From CAYYJS01 sp964472315 (GTDB taxonomy: Bacteria > Verrucomicrobiota > Kiritimatiellia > UBA8416): a stretch of DNA of 27,825 bases. The position numbers and the translations under genes were made by a program. The notes beneath the pieces were generated by a model. That model did no database searches. It worked only from the letters and a program-made list of their open reading frames with translations, and was not told where the DNA came from. Position 1 is the stretch's first letter, and every line of letters begins with the position of its first letter. Below are positions 7,978-17,522 of this stretch, piece after piece. The stretch covers positions 1 to 27,825 of the forward strand of contig CAYYJS010000045.1 in assembly GCA_964472315.1 (NCBI GenBank), written 5' to 3'.

Positions 7978-9203
7978 GGCCGGGGCGTCCCGCCGGGATA
8001 GTAGCGGTAGTCCGTCAGGTCGATGCGCGCGCCGGCCCGGGCCCACGGCACGGAACCCAATTCGCTCGGCAACAGCCCCTGATCGAAGCCCTGCAGCAAC
8101 ACGGCCTGCAGTCCCTCGACATAGGTCAGCGGATCGGCCGCGTTGCCGTCCGTGCGGATCGCCGATGCCGGAAAGGCCGCGATCTCGGGCATCGCGTCCT
8201 GCGCACCATTGGCGACCGTCAGTTGCGACAGCGCCGCCTCGATCCCGCACACCGGCCGTTGCCCGTTGCGGATGGCGTCGACGGTCAGCCGGATCTTGCG
8301 GTCGCGTCCTTCGTCCGGATCGCCATACACTTTGAAAGAACCGTCCGCCATGCGCGCCGTGAAGGTGTTGGTGGCCCCCATGCTGTAGAAGACCGTGCCT
8401 TTCTCGAACTCGTATGTGATCGCCGGACCGATCGACGACGGGACCGCGTGCGAGGTGTAGAACGTGACCTCGACACCGGAAGTCGTACGGCAGCGCAACG
8501 CCGCCGTGTCGAAGTTGTCGATCGCATTGGCGCGGTACAACTCCGCCTGTACGTCCGCCGGCCTTGCGCTTGTCTCGACGCTGTCGCCGATGACATACAG
8601 CGCGTTGTGGAGGAAATGCGCCGTGGCGTTGCTGACCGGGCTGTCCAACACCCAGGCCCCATCCTCCGACTTGACCGCGCCGGCCCATCCGCGCCCCGCG
8701 TAGTAGGACCGTGACCGGTTCCAGGACACATAGGTCTTCAGCCGGATCGGCCGCCCCAGCACACCGTCAAGCACGTCCCGCTTCAGCGCCTGGATGGCGC
8801 TGGAGAACGACCATTGATAACCGATGGCTACGGTTCTGCCGGACGCGCGCTCGGCATCCCGCATCGCCAGCGCATCCTGCACGGTGGCGGCGATCGGTTT
8901 CTCGCAAAACACATGCGAGCCGTGTTCGAGCGCCAGGACGGTCTGCTGCCGATGCACATGCATCGGCGTCGACACGACGACCAGATCGCACCGGTTGCCC
9001 TCCGCGTAGAACGATTCGAGGTCGGGATACACCTTCGCCCCCGCGTCGAGCAGTTCGCGCAGCCGCTCGCAACGCTCCGGCCGGCGCGCGATGGCGCCGA
9101 CGAGACGGACGTCCAGATCGCGCGCGCCATCCAGAAACTGCCCGACGATGACACGGCCCCAGCCAACTACACCCGCCAGCACAACGGTAACTGTCCGATC
9201 CAT
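7974..9203 (-). CDS. Gfo/Idh/MocA-family oxidoreductase
   Basis: A 409-residue NAD(P)-dependent sugar-type dehydrogenase. The N-terminal Rossmann fold opens with V-V-L-A-G-V-V-G-W-G, followed by V-V-V-S-T-P-M-H-V-H and the family hallmark CEKPIA, whose Lys binds cofactor and substrate. The C-terminal half matches the GFO_IDH_MocA_C sheet domain, with a D-S-P-V-S-N-A-T-A-H-F motif where the usual catalytic His region lies. The nucleotide loop G-V-V-G-W-G differs from the common GxGxxG. Substrate is unknown; family members act on sugars, inositols or amino-sugar derivatives. No signal peptide from the chosen ATG at 9203, which has GGGAGG upstream. The stop overlaps the kinase start by four bases, an unusual coupling of an enzyme with a sensor. 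Confidence 0.9.
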   Translation of the reverse strand: MDRTVTVVLAGVVGWGRVIVGQFLDGARDLDVRLVGAIARRPERCERLRELLDAGAKVYPDLESFYAEGNRCDLVVVSTPMHVHRQQTVLALEHGSHVFCEKPIAATVQDALAMRDAERASGRTVAIGYQWSFSSAIQALKRDVLDGVLGRPIRLKTYVSWNRSRSYYAGRGWAGAVKSEDGAWVLDSPVSNATAHFLHNALYVIGDSVETSARPADVQAELYRANAIDNFDTAALRCRTTSGVEVTFYTSHAVPSSIGPAITYEFEKGTVFYSMGATNTFTARMADGSFKVYGDPDEGRDRKIRLTVDAIRNGQRPVCGIEAALSQLTVANGAQDAMPEIAAFPASAIRTDGNAADPLTYVEGLQAVLLQGFDQGLLPSELGSVPWARAGARIDLTDYRYYPGGTPRP

Positions 9204-9297
9204 CCGCACCCTCCCTCTCGGTTCCCGACGCCAAATCGGCCGCGACGCTCCGGCGCCGCCCCGAACGACCGCACAGTACACCCCGCGCCCGTTCACT

Positions 9298-9315
9298 GGC
9301 AAGCCGCGGCCTGCC
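9298..9315 (-). terminator. GC-rich hairpin after the GH172 gene
   Basis: GGCA and GCCG pair with CGGC and TGCC around a single mismatch, just beyond the stop of the GH172-family gene on the minus strand. No T-run follows. It is the only structure seen in the 120-base gap between the two genes. It might weaken, not stop, transcription into the oxidoreductase. Confidence 0.25.
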
Positions 9316-9323
9316 CATGCCGG

Positions 9324-11702
9324 TCAGTCGATCGCGTGCGCGCGGAGTTCGGCTTCGCTGCGCTCCGGCACGACCGTGGTTGCGGGCGACACGGCGGCGG
9401 CCGCGGGGCCGTTGGTCCATGCCTGGCGCACACGCAGGCGTTTCACATTGGGCTTACCGGCAAAGAACGCCCACAGGCTCATGCACTGCGCGCCGCTCTG
9501 CATGTCGATATGGCCGTTCGGCTCGAACTGCCACACGGTCATGTTCGGCAGCACCTCGCCGCCCGCGAACGCTTTCGGCGCGTCGGTGCCCGGCAGCGGG
9601 TCGACTTCGACGATCTCCCACGGTCCCGCCGACGTGATGTCGCCCCAACGGGTCCGCAGACACAGCGACAGGAAACTGCCCTGCATCGTCGGCGTGAAAT
9701 CGACTTCCCACACGTGGCGGCCGGGTTGAACGTCGAGCCGGCGTACATCGAGAATCGCCCGCGAGTGACCCTCCGCAACCTTCATGCCGTCGATCGACAC
9801 TACGAATCGCCCCCACATGTGCATCCCCAGAAGCGCGTGCGTGTCGGCCTCGTGACGCCACAGCAGGTCGCCGGCCTGGCGTGCCGCCGGCGCGAACGGG
9901 CTCCGTGACAGCCGCTCAAGATCGCCGCGCACGGCGTCGATGCCGTGCATGCGTTCCCGGTAGGCCGCGGCCCGTACCCGCAGGAGATCCGCCCAAGGTT
10001 GCTGCGCGTGCCGCGTGGCCAGGGCATCGCACCGCACGCCGGCTTCGTCCCATAGCCCTTCCCGTTCCAGCGTAAACAGCATCGCCATGAAACCGGGCAG
10101 TTCGAAACGATCCGATGGCCGCGCCAGGAGCGGCGCCACGAGGTCCGGCAACGTGCAGTCGCGCGGACGGTCCGCGTACCAGTAAACCACGCTCGACATG
10201 TAACCTTGCGCGCGGTTCTGGTCGCCAAACTCGAAACGGCCTTTGAAGCTCGTCGCGAAGTCGACCGCATCCAGGGCATGGAAGCGATACTGGTCGGTCC
10301 GCATCGCACCCTTCTCGATCAGCCCATGCCACGGCAGGTCGAAGAGGCTGGTGTAGTAATACGCGCCGCTGAAGTAGTCCTCCAGGCCGGTCCCGTATTG
10401 ACCGGGCTGCACGCCGGCATCCGGCAGCAGATGCTCGTCGCCCTCCAGGATATTCCAGCTCCCGTCCTGACCGATGGCCGTCAGAAAGCAGCCGACGTAG
10501 TGCCCCGGTCCCTGGTCGTCGATCATGTCGAAGTAGGCGCCCGATGTCGTCGAGGCACGCCAGTTCGCATGGAAGTACCGCCGTCCGGCCCGATCGGCCG
10601 GCAGCGGCACGGTCCGGGCGCCGACGGCCAGACGCACCGGCACGCGGCCGCGGTTCTCGATGACCATGCGGGCGTGCCGCGCATACGGCATGGGCAGCCG
10701 GCAGACATAGGCATCTCCCACCCGGCCCAGCGCGTAGGCGGCAAACCGCCGCGTATGGAACGGGTTGCAGAAGAAGTCGCCCAAAGGCACGTCGACACTT
10801 GGCGCCCGCGCGCGATCCCACCACGCCCGCAGGCGCAGGTTGCGCAGCACCTCGCCCGTCACCTGTGCGGCGGGGTCCGGCGCGACGATGCGCACGGCGA
10901 ACCCGTCGACTTGTCCGCTTCCGCGCGCCGACACCAGCAGCGTCGAGGCGCCGGGGGCGATATCCACCGTCTCCACGGACGTCAGGCATTGCCCCGCAAG
11001 CCGCTCGAGGTCGCCCCTGTCGGCGTCCAGTGCGGCACAGGCGGCCACCACGGCGTTACTTTGCGCCGCCGAGAGCGTCACCGGCCACGACGTTTGTTCC
11101 GCGGCCGCCGGCACGATCGTGTAGTTGATCTGGAAGTAGTTACGGTTCGCCGGATCGAGCCTTTCCGGCTCGATCTCGATCCGGAGATGTCCGACAAACG
11201 GGATCGGCATGAGACAGTAGCGCCCGCCGCCGGATTCGCCGCTCAACGGCGAGGCAAACGGAAAGGTCCGGTCATCTCCGAACAGTTGTCGGGGCGTCAG
11301 CGTCAACCGGGGGCTCGACTCTCCGTCGAAAAAGAACAACCAGCGTTTCGCGCTCATGCTCGCTACCCAGATGCGCGAAACATATCCCGGACCGTCGACA
11401 TCCAGCAATGCGATCCGCCCGCTGGGTTCCGCCTTTGTCCACACCGACCAGTCCATGTTGCCGCCGCGTCGGTCGTAGGAGCTGGCCAGGAACGACTCGC
11501 CGAGCGGCCGCTCCGCAAGAGTGACGAGATTGGTCATGCGCGCCAGCAGCGATTCCATCGAAAGTGGCGCCGCCGGACGCTGCACGGCGTCGCGACCCGT
11601 GCAGCCCGCTGCCAGAAGGACGGCCAGCATGCCCACGCCGCCACCGAGCCGTGTAAACCAGGTGTATCCCATTACCCGCCGTCTGACGCCATGTCCGCTC
11701 AT
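9324..11702 (-). CDS. GH172 (DUF2961) family lipoprotein
   Basis: A 792-residue envelope protein with signal and lipobox LLAAGC (Cys34). The DUF2961 core covers about residues 65-480: F-L-A-S-S-Y-D-R-R-G-G-N-M-D-W near the start, then NYFQINY, then EGDE and GTGLEDYF. Characterised GH172 enzymes cleave or rearrange fructofuranosyl and arabinofuranosyl linkages using two Glu residues; Glu420 (EGDE) and Glu441 (LEDYF), 21 residues apart, are the likely pair. A long C-terminal part (about 560-792) looks like extra beta-sandwich modules, possibly sugar-binding. The lipid anchor suggests action at the outer surface or in the periplasm on furanose glycans. Start ATG 11702 has an AAGGGGA just upstream. 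It is followed by the oxidoreductase and two-component genes and preceded, on the same strand, by the PocR-AraC gene. Confidence 0.88.
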   Translation of the reverse strand: MSGHGVRRRVMGYTWFTRLGGGVGMLAVLLAAGCTGRDAVQRPAAPLSMESLLARMTNLVTLAERPLGESFLASSYDRRGGNMDWSVWTKAEPSGRIALLDVDGPGYVSRIWVASMSAKRWLFFFDGESSPRLTLTPRQLFGDDRTFPFASPLSGESGGGRYCLMPIPFVGHLRIEIEPERLDPANRNYFQINYTIVPAAAEQTSWPVTLSAAQSNAVVAACAALDADRGDLERLAGQCLTSVETVDIAPGASTLLVSARGSGQVDGFAVRIVAPDPAAQVTGEVLRNLRLRAWWDRARAPSVDVPLGDFFCNPFHTRRFAAYALGRVGDAYVCRLPMPYARHARMVIENRGRVPVRLAVGARTVPLPADRAGRRYFHANWRASTTSGAYFDMIDDQGPGHYVGCFLTAIGQDGSWNILEGDEHLLPDAGVQPGQYGTGLEDYFSGAYYYTSLFDLPWHGLIEKGAMRTDQYRFHALDAVDFATSFKGRFEFGDQNRAQGYMSSVVYWYADRPRDCTLPDLVAPLLARPSDRFELPGFMAMLFTLEREGLWDEAGVRCDALATRHAQQPWADLLRVRAAAYRERMHGIDAVRGDLERLSRSPFAPAARQAGDLLWRHEADTHALLGMHMWGRFVVSIDGMKVAEGHSRAILDVRRLDVQPGRHVWEVDFTPTMQGSFLSLCLRTRWGDITSAGPWEIVEVDPLPGTDAPKAFAGGEVLPNMTVWQFEPNGHIDMQSGAQCMSLWAFFAGKPNVKRLRVRQAWTNGPAAAAVSPATTVVPERSEAELRAHAID

Positions 11703-11774
11703 GTGTCCCCTTTCGGATTGACCGTTGGCGACGAACACTAGCACGGATGGCGCACGGACACAATTGCCGCCTTC

Positions 11775-13034
11775 TTACTCCGTCGCGTGCAGCATGCGGC
11801 GGAATTGGCCGGGCGTCAGGCCGATCCCGCGTTTCATGGCGCGCGTCAGGTGGCTCTGGTCGGCGAAGCCGCAGGCGGCGGCGACCGCGCTCAGTTCCAG
11901 GTCGGTCGTGGCCAGCAGTCGTTTCGCCTCGGCGATCCGGACTTCCATGCGGAGTTGCACGTAGCTTTTGCCGGTTTCGACCGGCAACCGGTGCGCGATC
12001 GACGACTGACTCGCCCCCACGGCGCGCGCCGCCTCGGCGAGAGTGGCGCCGCCGTGATAGTGATGCTGCAGCCAGTTCATGACACGGCGCACCAGCGGCC
12101 CCTCCATCCACTCGGCCGACGCCGCCTCCCCACCGAACCGACGCATCACCAGTTCGGCCACCTCATAGCAGATGCTCTCCGGATCGCCGGCTTCCTCGAT
12201 CCGCAACATGTACCGCATCTCGCGGCTCATCACCGCGGCCCATGGCTGCCCTTCCAGCACCGATTGGCTCGACATCACCGCCAGCAGGACCCGCACATGC
12301 GCACGCAGCTTGACCAGATTCCAGTTGCTCGCCATCAGCAACCGGGCCAGGTACTCCGAGATCAGCGCCATCGCCCCGGCGCCGTCGCCACGCTGCAAGT
12401 GCTCGAGAAGCTGATAGGTGTCGGCCACGATGTTCGGCGCCGGTTCGTCCTTGCGCAGCGCGGATGCCGCCTCGGCGATGCGTCGCTGCTGCAGATAGCG
12501 GCCGTGCTGCTTCTGAAAGAACCGACTCGTGTTCAAGCCGGAGGAAAACGTGGTTTCCAGCAGAAAGAAACCCAACCCGCGCAGGGCCTGCGGACCGATC
12601 GGCCGCAGCGACCCCAGACGCGAGAGGATCGGGGCGACATCGAGCTCCGGGAAGGCCCGGAGTCGGTCACGGATCGTCTTGTCGGTCTCGCCGCTCGCGT
12701 CCTCCTCGCGGAATCCGCCGATTTCGATGCCGCCGACGCAACGGCCGCCGGGCGCCACCGGCACGGTCGTGAAAAGCAGGCCGGCCCAGCATTGTTGATA
12801 GTGGGGCTCGCCGGATGCGAGCGCCTGCAGCGTCGCACTGCGGCAGGCATAGCGGCAGTAGGCGCCCACCACCGGGTGCGCCAGACAACACGCGCAGAAC
12901 GCGTTCACCCCGGCGCCGGACATTGGAACATGGCCCTCCAGCGACTGATACACGGCGCCGTACCCGGTGACGCGCATCACCGTGTCGAGAACCGACGCCG
13001 TGCCCGTATCGAATCGCCTGACTTCCATGTGCAT
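11775..13034 (-). CDS. AraC-family regulator with PocR sensory domain
   Basis: A 419-residue transcription factor. The N-terminal part matches the PocR sensor domain: six Cys fall within 36 residues (47, 49, 50, 60, 64 and 82), ending in Q-C-W-A-G-L-L-F-T-T-V-P-V, as in the PocR Y-x-C-x-A-G-L block. PocR domains were predicted to sense simple hydrocarbon derivatives. Residues 150-310 are a helical linker I do not recognise. The last 100 residues are an AraC double helix-turn-helix (A-V-A-A-A-C-G-F-A-D-Q-S-H-L-T-R-A-M-K). It faces metF-fhs-folD across 114 bases and is followed on its own strand, after 72 bases, by the GH172 gene, so it could control either. Two starts, 13034 and 13028, are possible; neither has a clear ribosome site. 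Confidence 0.85.
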   Translation of the reverse strand: MHMEVRRFDTGTASVLDTVMRVTGYGAVYQSLEGHVPMSGAGVNAFCACCLAHPVVGAYCRYACRSATLQALASGEPHYQQCWAGLLFTTVPVAPGGRCVGGIEIGGFREEDASGETDKTIRDRLRAFPELDVAPILSRLGSLRPIGPQALRGLGFFLLETTFSSGLNTSRFFQKQHGRYLQQRRIAEAASALRKDEPAPNIVADTYQLLEHLQRGDGAGAMALISEYLARLLMASNWNLVKLRAHVRVLLAVMSSQSVLEGQPWAAVMSREMRYMLRIEEAGDPESICYEVAELVMRRFGGEAASAEWMEGPLVRRVMNWLQHHYHGGATLAEAARAVGASQSSIAHRLPVETGKSYVQLRMEVRIAEAKRLLATTDLELSAVAAACGFADQSHLTRAMKRGIGLTPGQFRRMLHATE

Positions 13035-13035
13035 G

Positions 13036-13065
13036 AATATACAACACTCATGCGGATATGTTCAA
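13036..13065 (-). promoter_or_regulatory. Candidate promoter for the PocR-AraC gene
   Basis: Reading the minus strand, TTGAAC (13065-13060) and TATATT (13041-13036) are separated by 18 bases, matching 4 of 6 and 5 of 6 bases of the sigma-70 consensus. The -10 box ends one base before ATG 13034, so transcription would begin near 13029-13028. That favours ATG 13028 and a leaderless mRNA, if the promoter is real. Confidence 0.35.
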
Positions 13066-13070
13066 GATTG

Positions 13071-13098
13071 TTGGCGTCGATTCGGTACACTGTACAAC
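13071..13098 (+). promoter_or_regulatory. Candidate promoter and palindromic operator of metF-fhs-folD
   Basis: TTGGCG (13071-13076) and TACAAC (13093-13098) are 16 bases apart and each match 4 of 6 consensus bases. A perfect inverted repeat GTACA-C-TGTAC (13085-13095) overlaps the -10 box. GTTCAAG occurs twice, at 13060-13066 and 13100-13106, 40 bases apart, which could be a pair of AraC-type half-sites flanking the promoter. Regulation by the divergent PocR protein is inference. Confidence 0.35.
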
Positions 13099-13148
13099 GG
13101 TTCAAGTTCGGATGGGACCGCACATCGCGTACGCCAGGGAGACGGAAG

Positions 13149-13933
13149 ATGCAGCAGCATATCGACAACAAGACATACCATATCGAAATCCTCACCCCGA
13201 AACAGAACAGCGAGAAGCTGGACGACGACCTCGAGAAGTTTGCCGAGAAATATACTCAGGTGCTCGCCAGCGGCAACGTGGCCTGCATCACGGACAACCC
13301 GATGGGGCTGTTGAGCTTTCAGGCCACGGAGGTCATTCCCGAACTGGGACTGCCGGTCGAGCCCGAACAACTCTGCATCCACCTCAACACGTTTCACACC
13401 CGCGAGCATCTGGACACGATCCTGCGCGGCGCCGCCGAAATGGGCGCGAAGTACCTGCTCACGATCTCGGGCGACGGCAGCGAGCGGCTGCCCAAGCTCA
13501 CGCCCGAAGCCGCCGGCATCGCCTGCAACACGGTCACCTCCGTCGAGTTGCTCCGGTTCATCGAGCGCGAGTACCCGAACACGTTCGTCTGCGGCGTGGC
13601 GTTCAACCCCTACGATCCGCCCGAGCATGCCTTCGAACGCATGGACCTTAAGGTCGAGGCCGGCGCTCAATTCATCATCACGCAACCGGTGATCGACAAA
13701 GAACCCCTGCTGTACGATCTGCGCCGGTATCGGCTGCCGGTGATCGTCGATGCGTGGATGTCGAAGAAGATCCATCTGCTGTCGGAATGCGTCGGCTACG
13801 AGATTGCCGAAGACACGCCCTACGATCCGATCGCGAACCTGAAGGCCTTGCAGGCGAACCATCCCGACTGCGGTCTTTACCTCGCGCTGCTCGGGTTCAA
13901 AACCCAGTTTCCAATCCTGCGCGAACTCTGGAG

Positions 13934-13937
<4 letters not shown>
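13149..13937 (+). CDS. metF: Methylenetetrahydrofolate reductase (short MetF type)
   Basis: Reduces 5,10-methylene-THF to 5-methyl-THF using a flavin. At 262 residues it is shorter than the roughly 296 of E. coli MetF. Visible family features are Glu13 in H-I-E-I-L-T-P-K, which matches the catalytic Glu of F-E-F-F-P-P-K, the L-L-T-I-S-G-D-G strand holding the flavin-contacting Asp, G-V-A-F-N-P-Y, and the folate-contact block GAQFIITQP. The overall divergence resembles the MetF of acetogens and other anaerobes. In some acetogens MetF works with MetV or an electron-transfer partner; none is present here. ATG 13149 is preceded by a purine-rich GGAGACGGAAG. Its stop overlaps fhs by four bases (ATGA). 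Confidence 0.85.
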
Positions 13938-15709
<1,772 letters not shown>

Positions 15710-15753
15710 GCGGCCGCGCATAAGGCCCGCCAACCGCGAAAGCAGGAGTAGCC

Positions 15754-16641
15754 ATGGCAGCAAGGATCATCGACGGCAAGCAGGTCGCCGCGGATATGCG
15801 GGCGGAGTTGAAGGACGAAGTCGCGCGCATGAAGAGCCGCGGTGTGACGCCCGGTCTCGGCGTCATCCTGGTCGGCGCGGACCCCGCGTCGAGTTCCTAC
15901 GTGACCGCCAAAGAGCACGCTTGCGCGGAGATCGGCCTGTTCTCCGACGACAACCGACTGCCGGCGGATACCTCGCAGGCGGACCTCATCGCGCTCGTGC
16001 ACCGCATGAACGCCGATCCGAAGATCCATGGTATTCTCGTGCAACTCCCGCTGCCGCGGCATATCGACGAGCATGCCGTGATCGCCGCCATCGCCCCCGA
16101 GAAGGACGTCGATGGCTTTACGCCGATCAACGTCGGACGCCTGGTCATCGGCCAGCAATGCTTCATGCCCTGCACGCCGCACGGCGTCGTACAGCTCCTC
16201 GCGAGCAGCGGAACGAAGATCGCCGGTTCGCATGTGGTCGTCGTCGGACGCAGCAACATCGTCGGCAAGCCAGTGGCCAACATGCTCCTCCAGAAGATGG
16301 AACATGCCAACGCCACGGTCACCATCTGCCATACCGGAACGCGCGATATGGCTTCGTTTACACGCCAGGCGGATATCCTGATCGTCGCCGCCGGACGGCC
16401 CAACACGGTCACGGCCGACATGGTGCGCGACGGCGCCGTCGTCATCGATGTCGGCGTCAACCGCGTGGCCGATCCCTCCCGCAAGTCGGGCTTCCGCCTG
16501 TGCGGCGATGTGGATTTCGACGCCGTGAAGGAGAAGGCATCCCTGATCACGCCGGTCCCCGGCGGTGTCGGACCCATGACCATCACCATGCTGCTGTTCA
16601 ATACGGTCGAGTCCGCCCGTCGCCACGCCGAACGCGCCTGA
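15754..16641 (+). CDS. folD: Methylene-THF dehydrogenase / methenyl-THF cyclohydrolase
   Basis: Bifunctional FolD interconverts 10-formyl-, methenyl- and 5,10-methylene-THF with NAD(P). Its 295 residues match the family length. The catalytic YxxxK is Tyr49-Lys53 in S-S-Y-V-T-A-K. Other signatures are ILVQLPLP, D-V-D-G-F, the C-x-P-C-T-P-x-G block, the dinucleotide loop VVVGRSNIVGKP and the C-terminal PVPGGVGPMT. AGGAG at 15744-15748 precedes the ATG by 5 bases. It lies 44 bases after fhs and no clear terminator is seen between them, so it is probably co-transcribed with metF and fhs. It supplies the middle step of the pathway. Confidence 0.97.
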   Translation: MAARIIDGKQVAADMRAELKDEVARMKSRGVTPGLGVILVGADPASSSYVTAKEHACAEIGLFSDDNRLPADTSQADLIALVHRMNADPKIHGILVQLPLPRHIDEHAVIAAIAPEKDVDGFTPINVGRLVIGQQCFMPCTPHGVVQLLASSGTKIAGSHVVVVGRSNIVGKPVANMLLQKMEHANATVTICHTGTRDMASFTRQADILIVAAGRPNTVTADMVRDGAVVIDVGVNRVADPSRKSGFRLCGDVDFDAVKEKASLITPVPGGVGPMTITMLLFNTVESARRHAERA

Positions 16642-16689
16642 CATCCCCTGTTCCATCTCACACTTTTCCCTTGATTCGCAGTCTCATTC

Positions 16690-16726
16690 AGGACTACTTT
16701 GTCCTTCATTGGCCATCATTGGCCAT
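16690..16726 (+). promoter_or_regulatory. Repeat cluster upstream of the HTH-EIIA gene
   Basis: In the 112-base gap after folD, AGGAC (16690-16694) pairs with GTCCT (16701-16705) around six bases. It is followed by two perfect tandem copies of CATTGGCCAT (16707-16716 and 16717-16726), whose centre TGGCCA is palindromic. The region is AT-richer than its neighbours. It may be an operator, perhaps for the HTH-EIIA protein itself. No strong terminator for folD is visible. Confidence 0.35.
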
Positions 16727-16753
16727 TGCAGGGCTGTTTTGTCCGGTGTACGC

Positions 16754-17461
16754 ATGACTGCCGAGAGCGACGATATCCTCACGCTGAGCGAGTTGGCCGA
16801 CTACCTCAAGGTCGCGGAGAAATCCGTGCTGCGTATGGTGCGCAGCGGCGAACTGCCCGGCGCGAAGGTCGCCAGTCAGTGGCGTTTCATGCGGGCGGTT
16901 GTCGACGACTGGCTGATGGCCCGCATGCGTTCAGCTTCGAAAGCGGGCCTGTTCGAACTGGTTGGCAAGGCCGGAACACCGGTGCGTCTGTCGCGACTGC
17001 TGGACGATTCGTCCATCCTGCTCGAAGTCGTCCCAGGCGCCAAGGAGGCGGTCCTGCGCCAACTGATCGCACCACTCGTGCATTCCCGGGCCATTCCGGA
17101 TGGGGACGCGTTCCTGGCGGGCTTGCTCGACCGGGAAGCCATCGTATCGACCGCGGTGGGCGGCGGACTCGCCTTCCCTCATATGCGCGATCCCGAGGAC
17201 AGCCCCGTCGCACGGCCATCGCTCGTTCTGGGCGTTTGTCGCCAAGGCACCGATTTCGATGCCGTCGATCACGCCCGCACGCATGTCTTCGTGCTGGTCG
17301 CGGTCACCAGTGCCGTCGTTCATCTGAAGGTGATGGCCGAGTTGGCCATCGTCTTCCGCGACCCCGCGGTCGGTCTCGCCGTTCAACGGGCGAACACCCC
17401 CGCCGCCATCCGTCAATTGTTGATCGCCAGGGAGCAGCAGTTCCTGGTTCCTGTTCCATAA
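16754..17461 (+). CDS. HTH-EIIA fusion regulator (PTS-type)
   Basis: A 235-residue fusion. Residues about 7-57 are an excisionase/MerR-like DNA-binding domain (T-L-S-E-L-A-D-Y-L-K-V, then V-R-S-G-E-L-P-G-A-K-V and Q-W-R-F). Residues about 80-230 are a PTS EIIA type 2 (EIIA-Ntr/fructose) domain. Its phospho-acceptor His143 lies in A-F-P-H-M-R-D, where most relatives read I-P-H-A-R. The fusion would let phosphorylation of the EIIA part switch DNA binding; that is inference. There is no PTS permease (EIIB or EIIC) nearby, so its phosphate donor (EI-HPr type) must be elsewhere. The antiporter with two more EIIA domains starts about 60 bases downstream. Such HTH-EIIA fusions occur in several PVC and Bacteroidetes genomes, from memory. 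No clear ribosome site. Confidence 0.82.
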   Translation: MTAESDDILTLSELADYLKVAEKSVLRMVRSGELPGAKVASQWRFMRAVVDDWLMARMRSASKAGLFELVGKAGTPVRLSRLLDDSSILLEVVPGAKEAVLRQLIAPLVHSRAIPDGDAFLAGLLDREAIVSTAVGGGLAFPHMRDPEDSPVARPSLVLGVCRQGTDFDAVDHARTHVFVLVAVTSAVVHLKVMAELAIVFRDPAVGLAVQRANTPAAIRQLLIAREQQFLVPVP

Positions 17462-17522
17462 ACCGGCGCCGGCTCGCCATCCGCGGATCCGCGCCCTTGT
17501 GTAAAGAAAGGCAGTGCATGCA

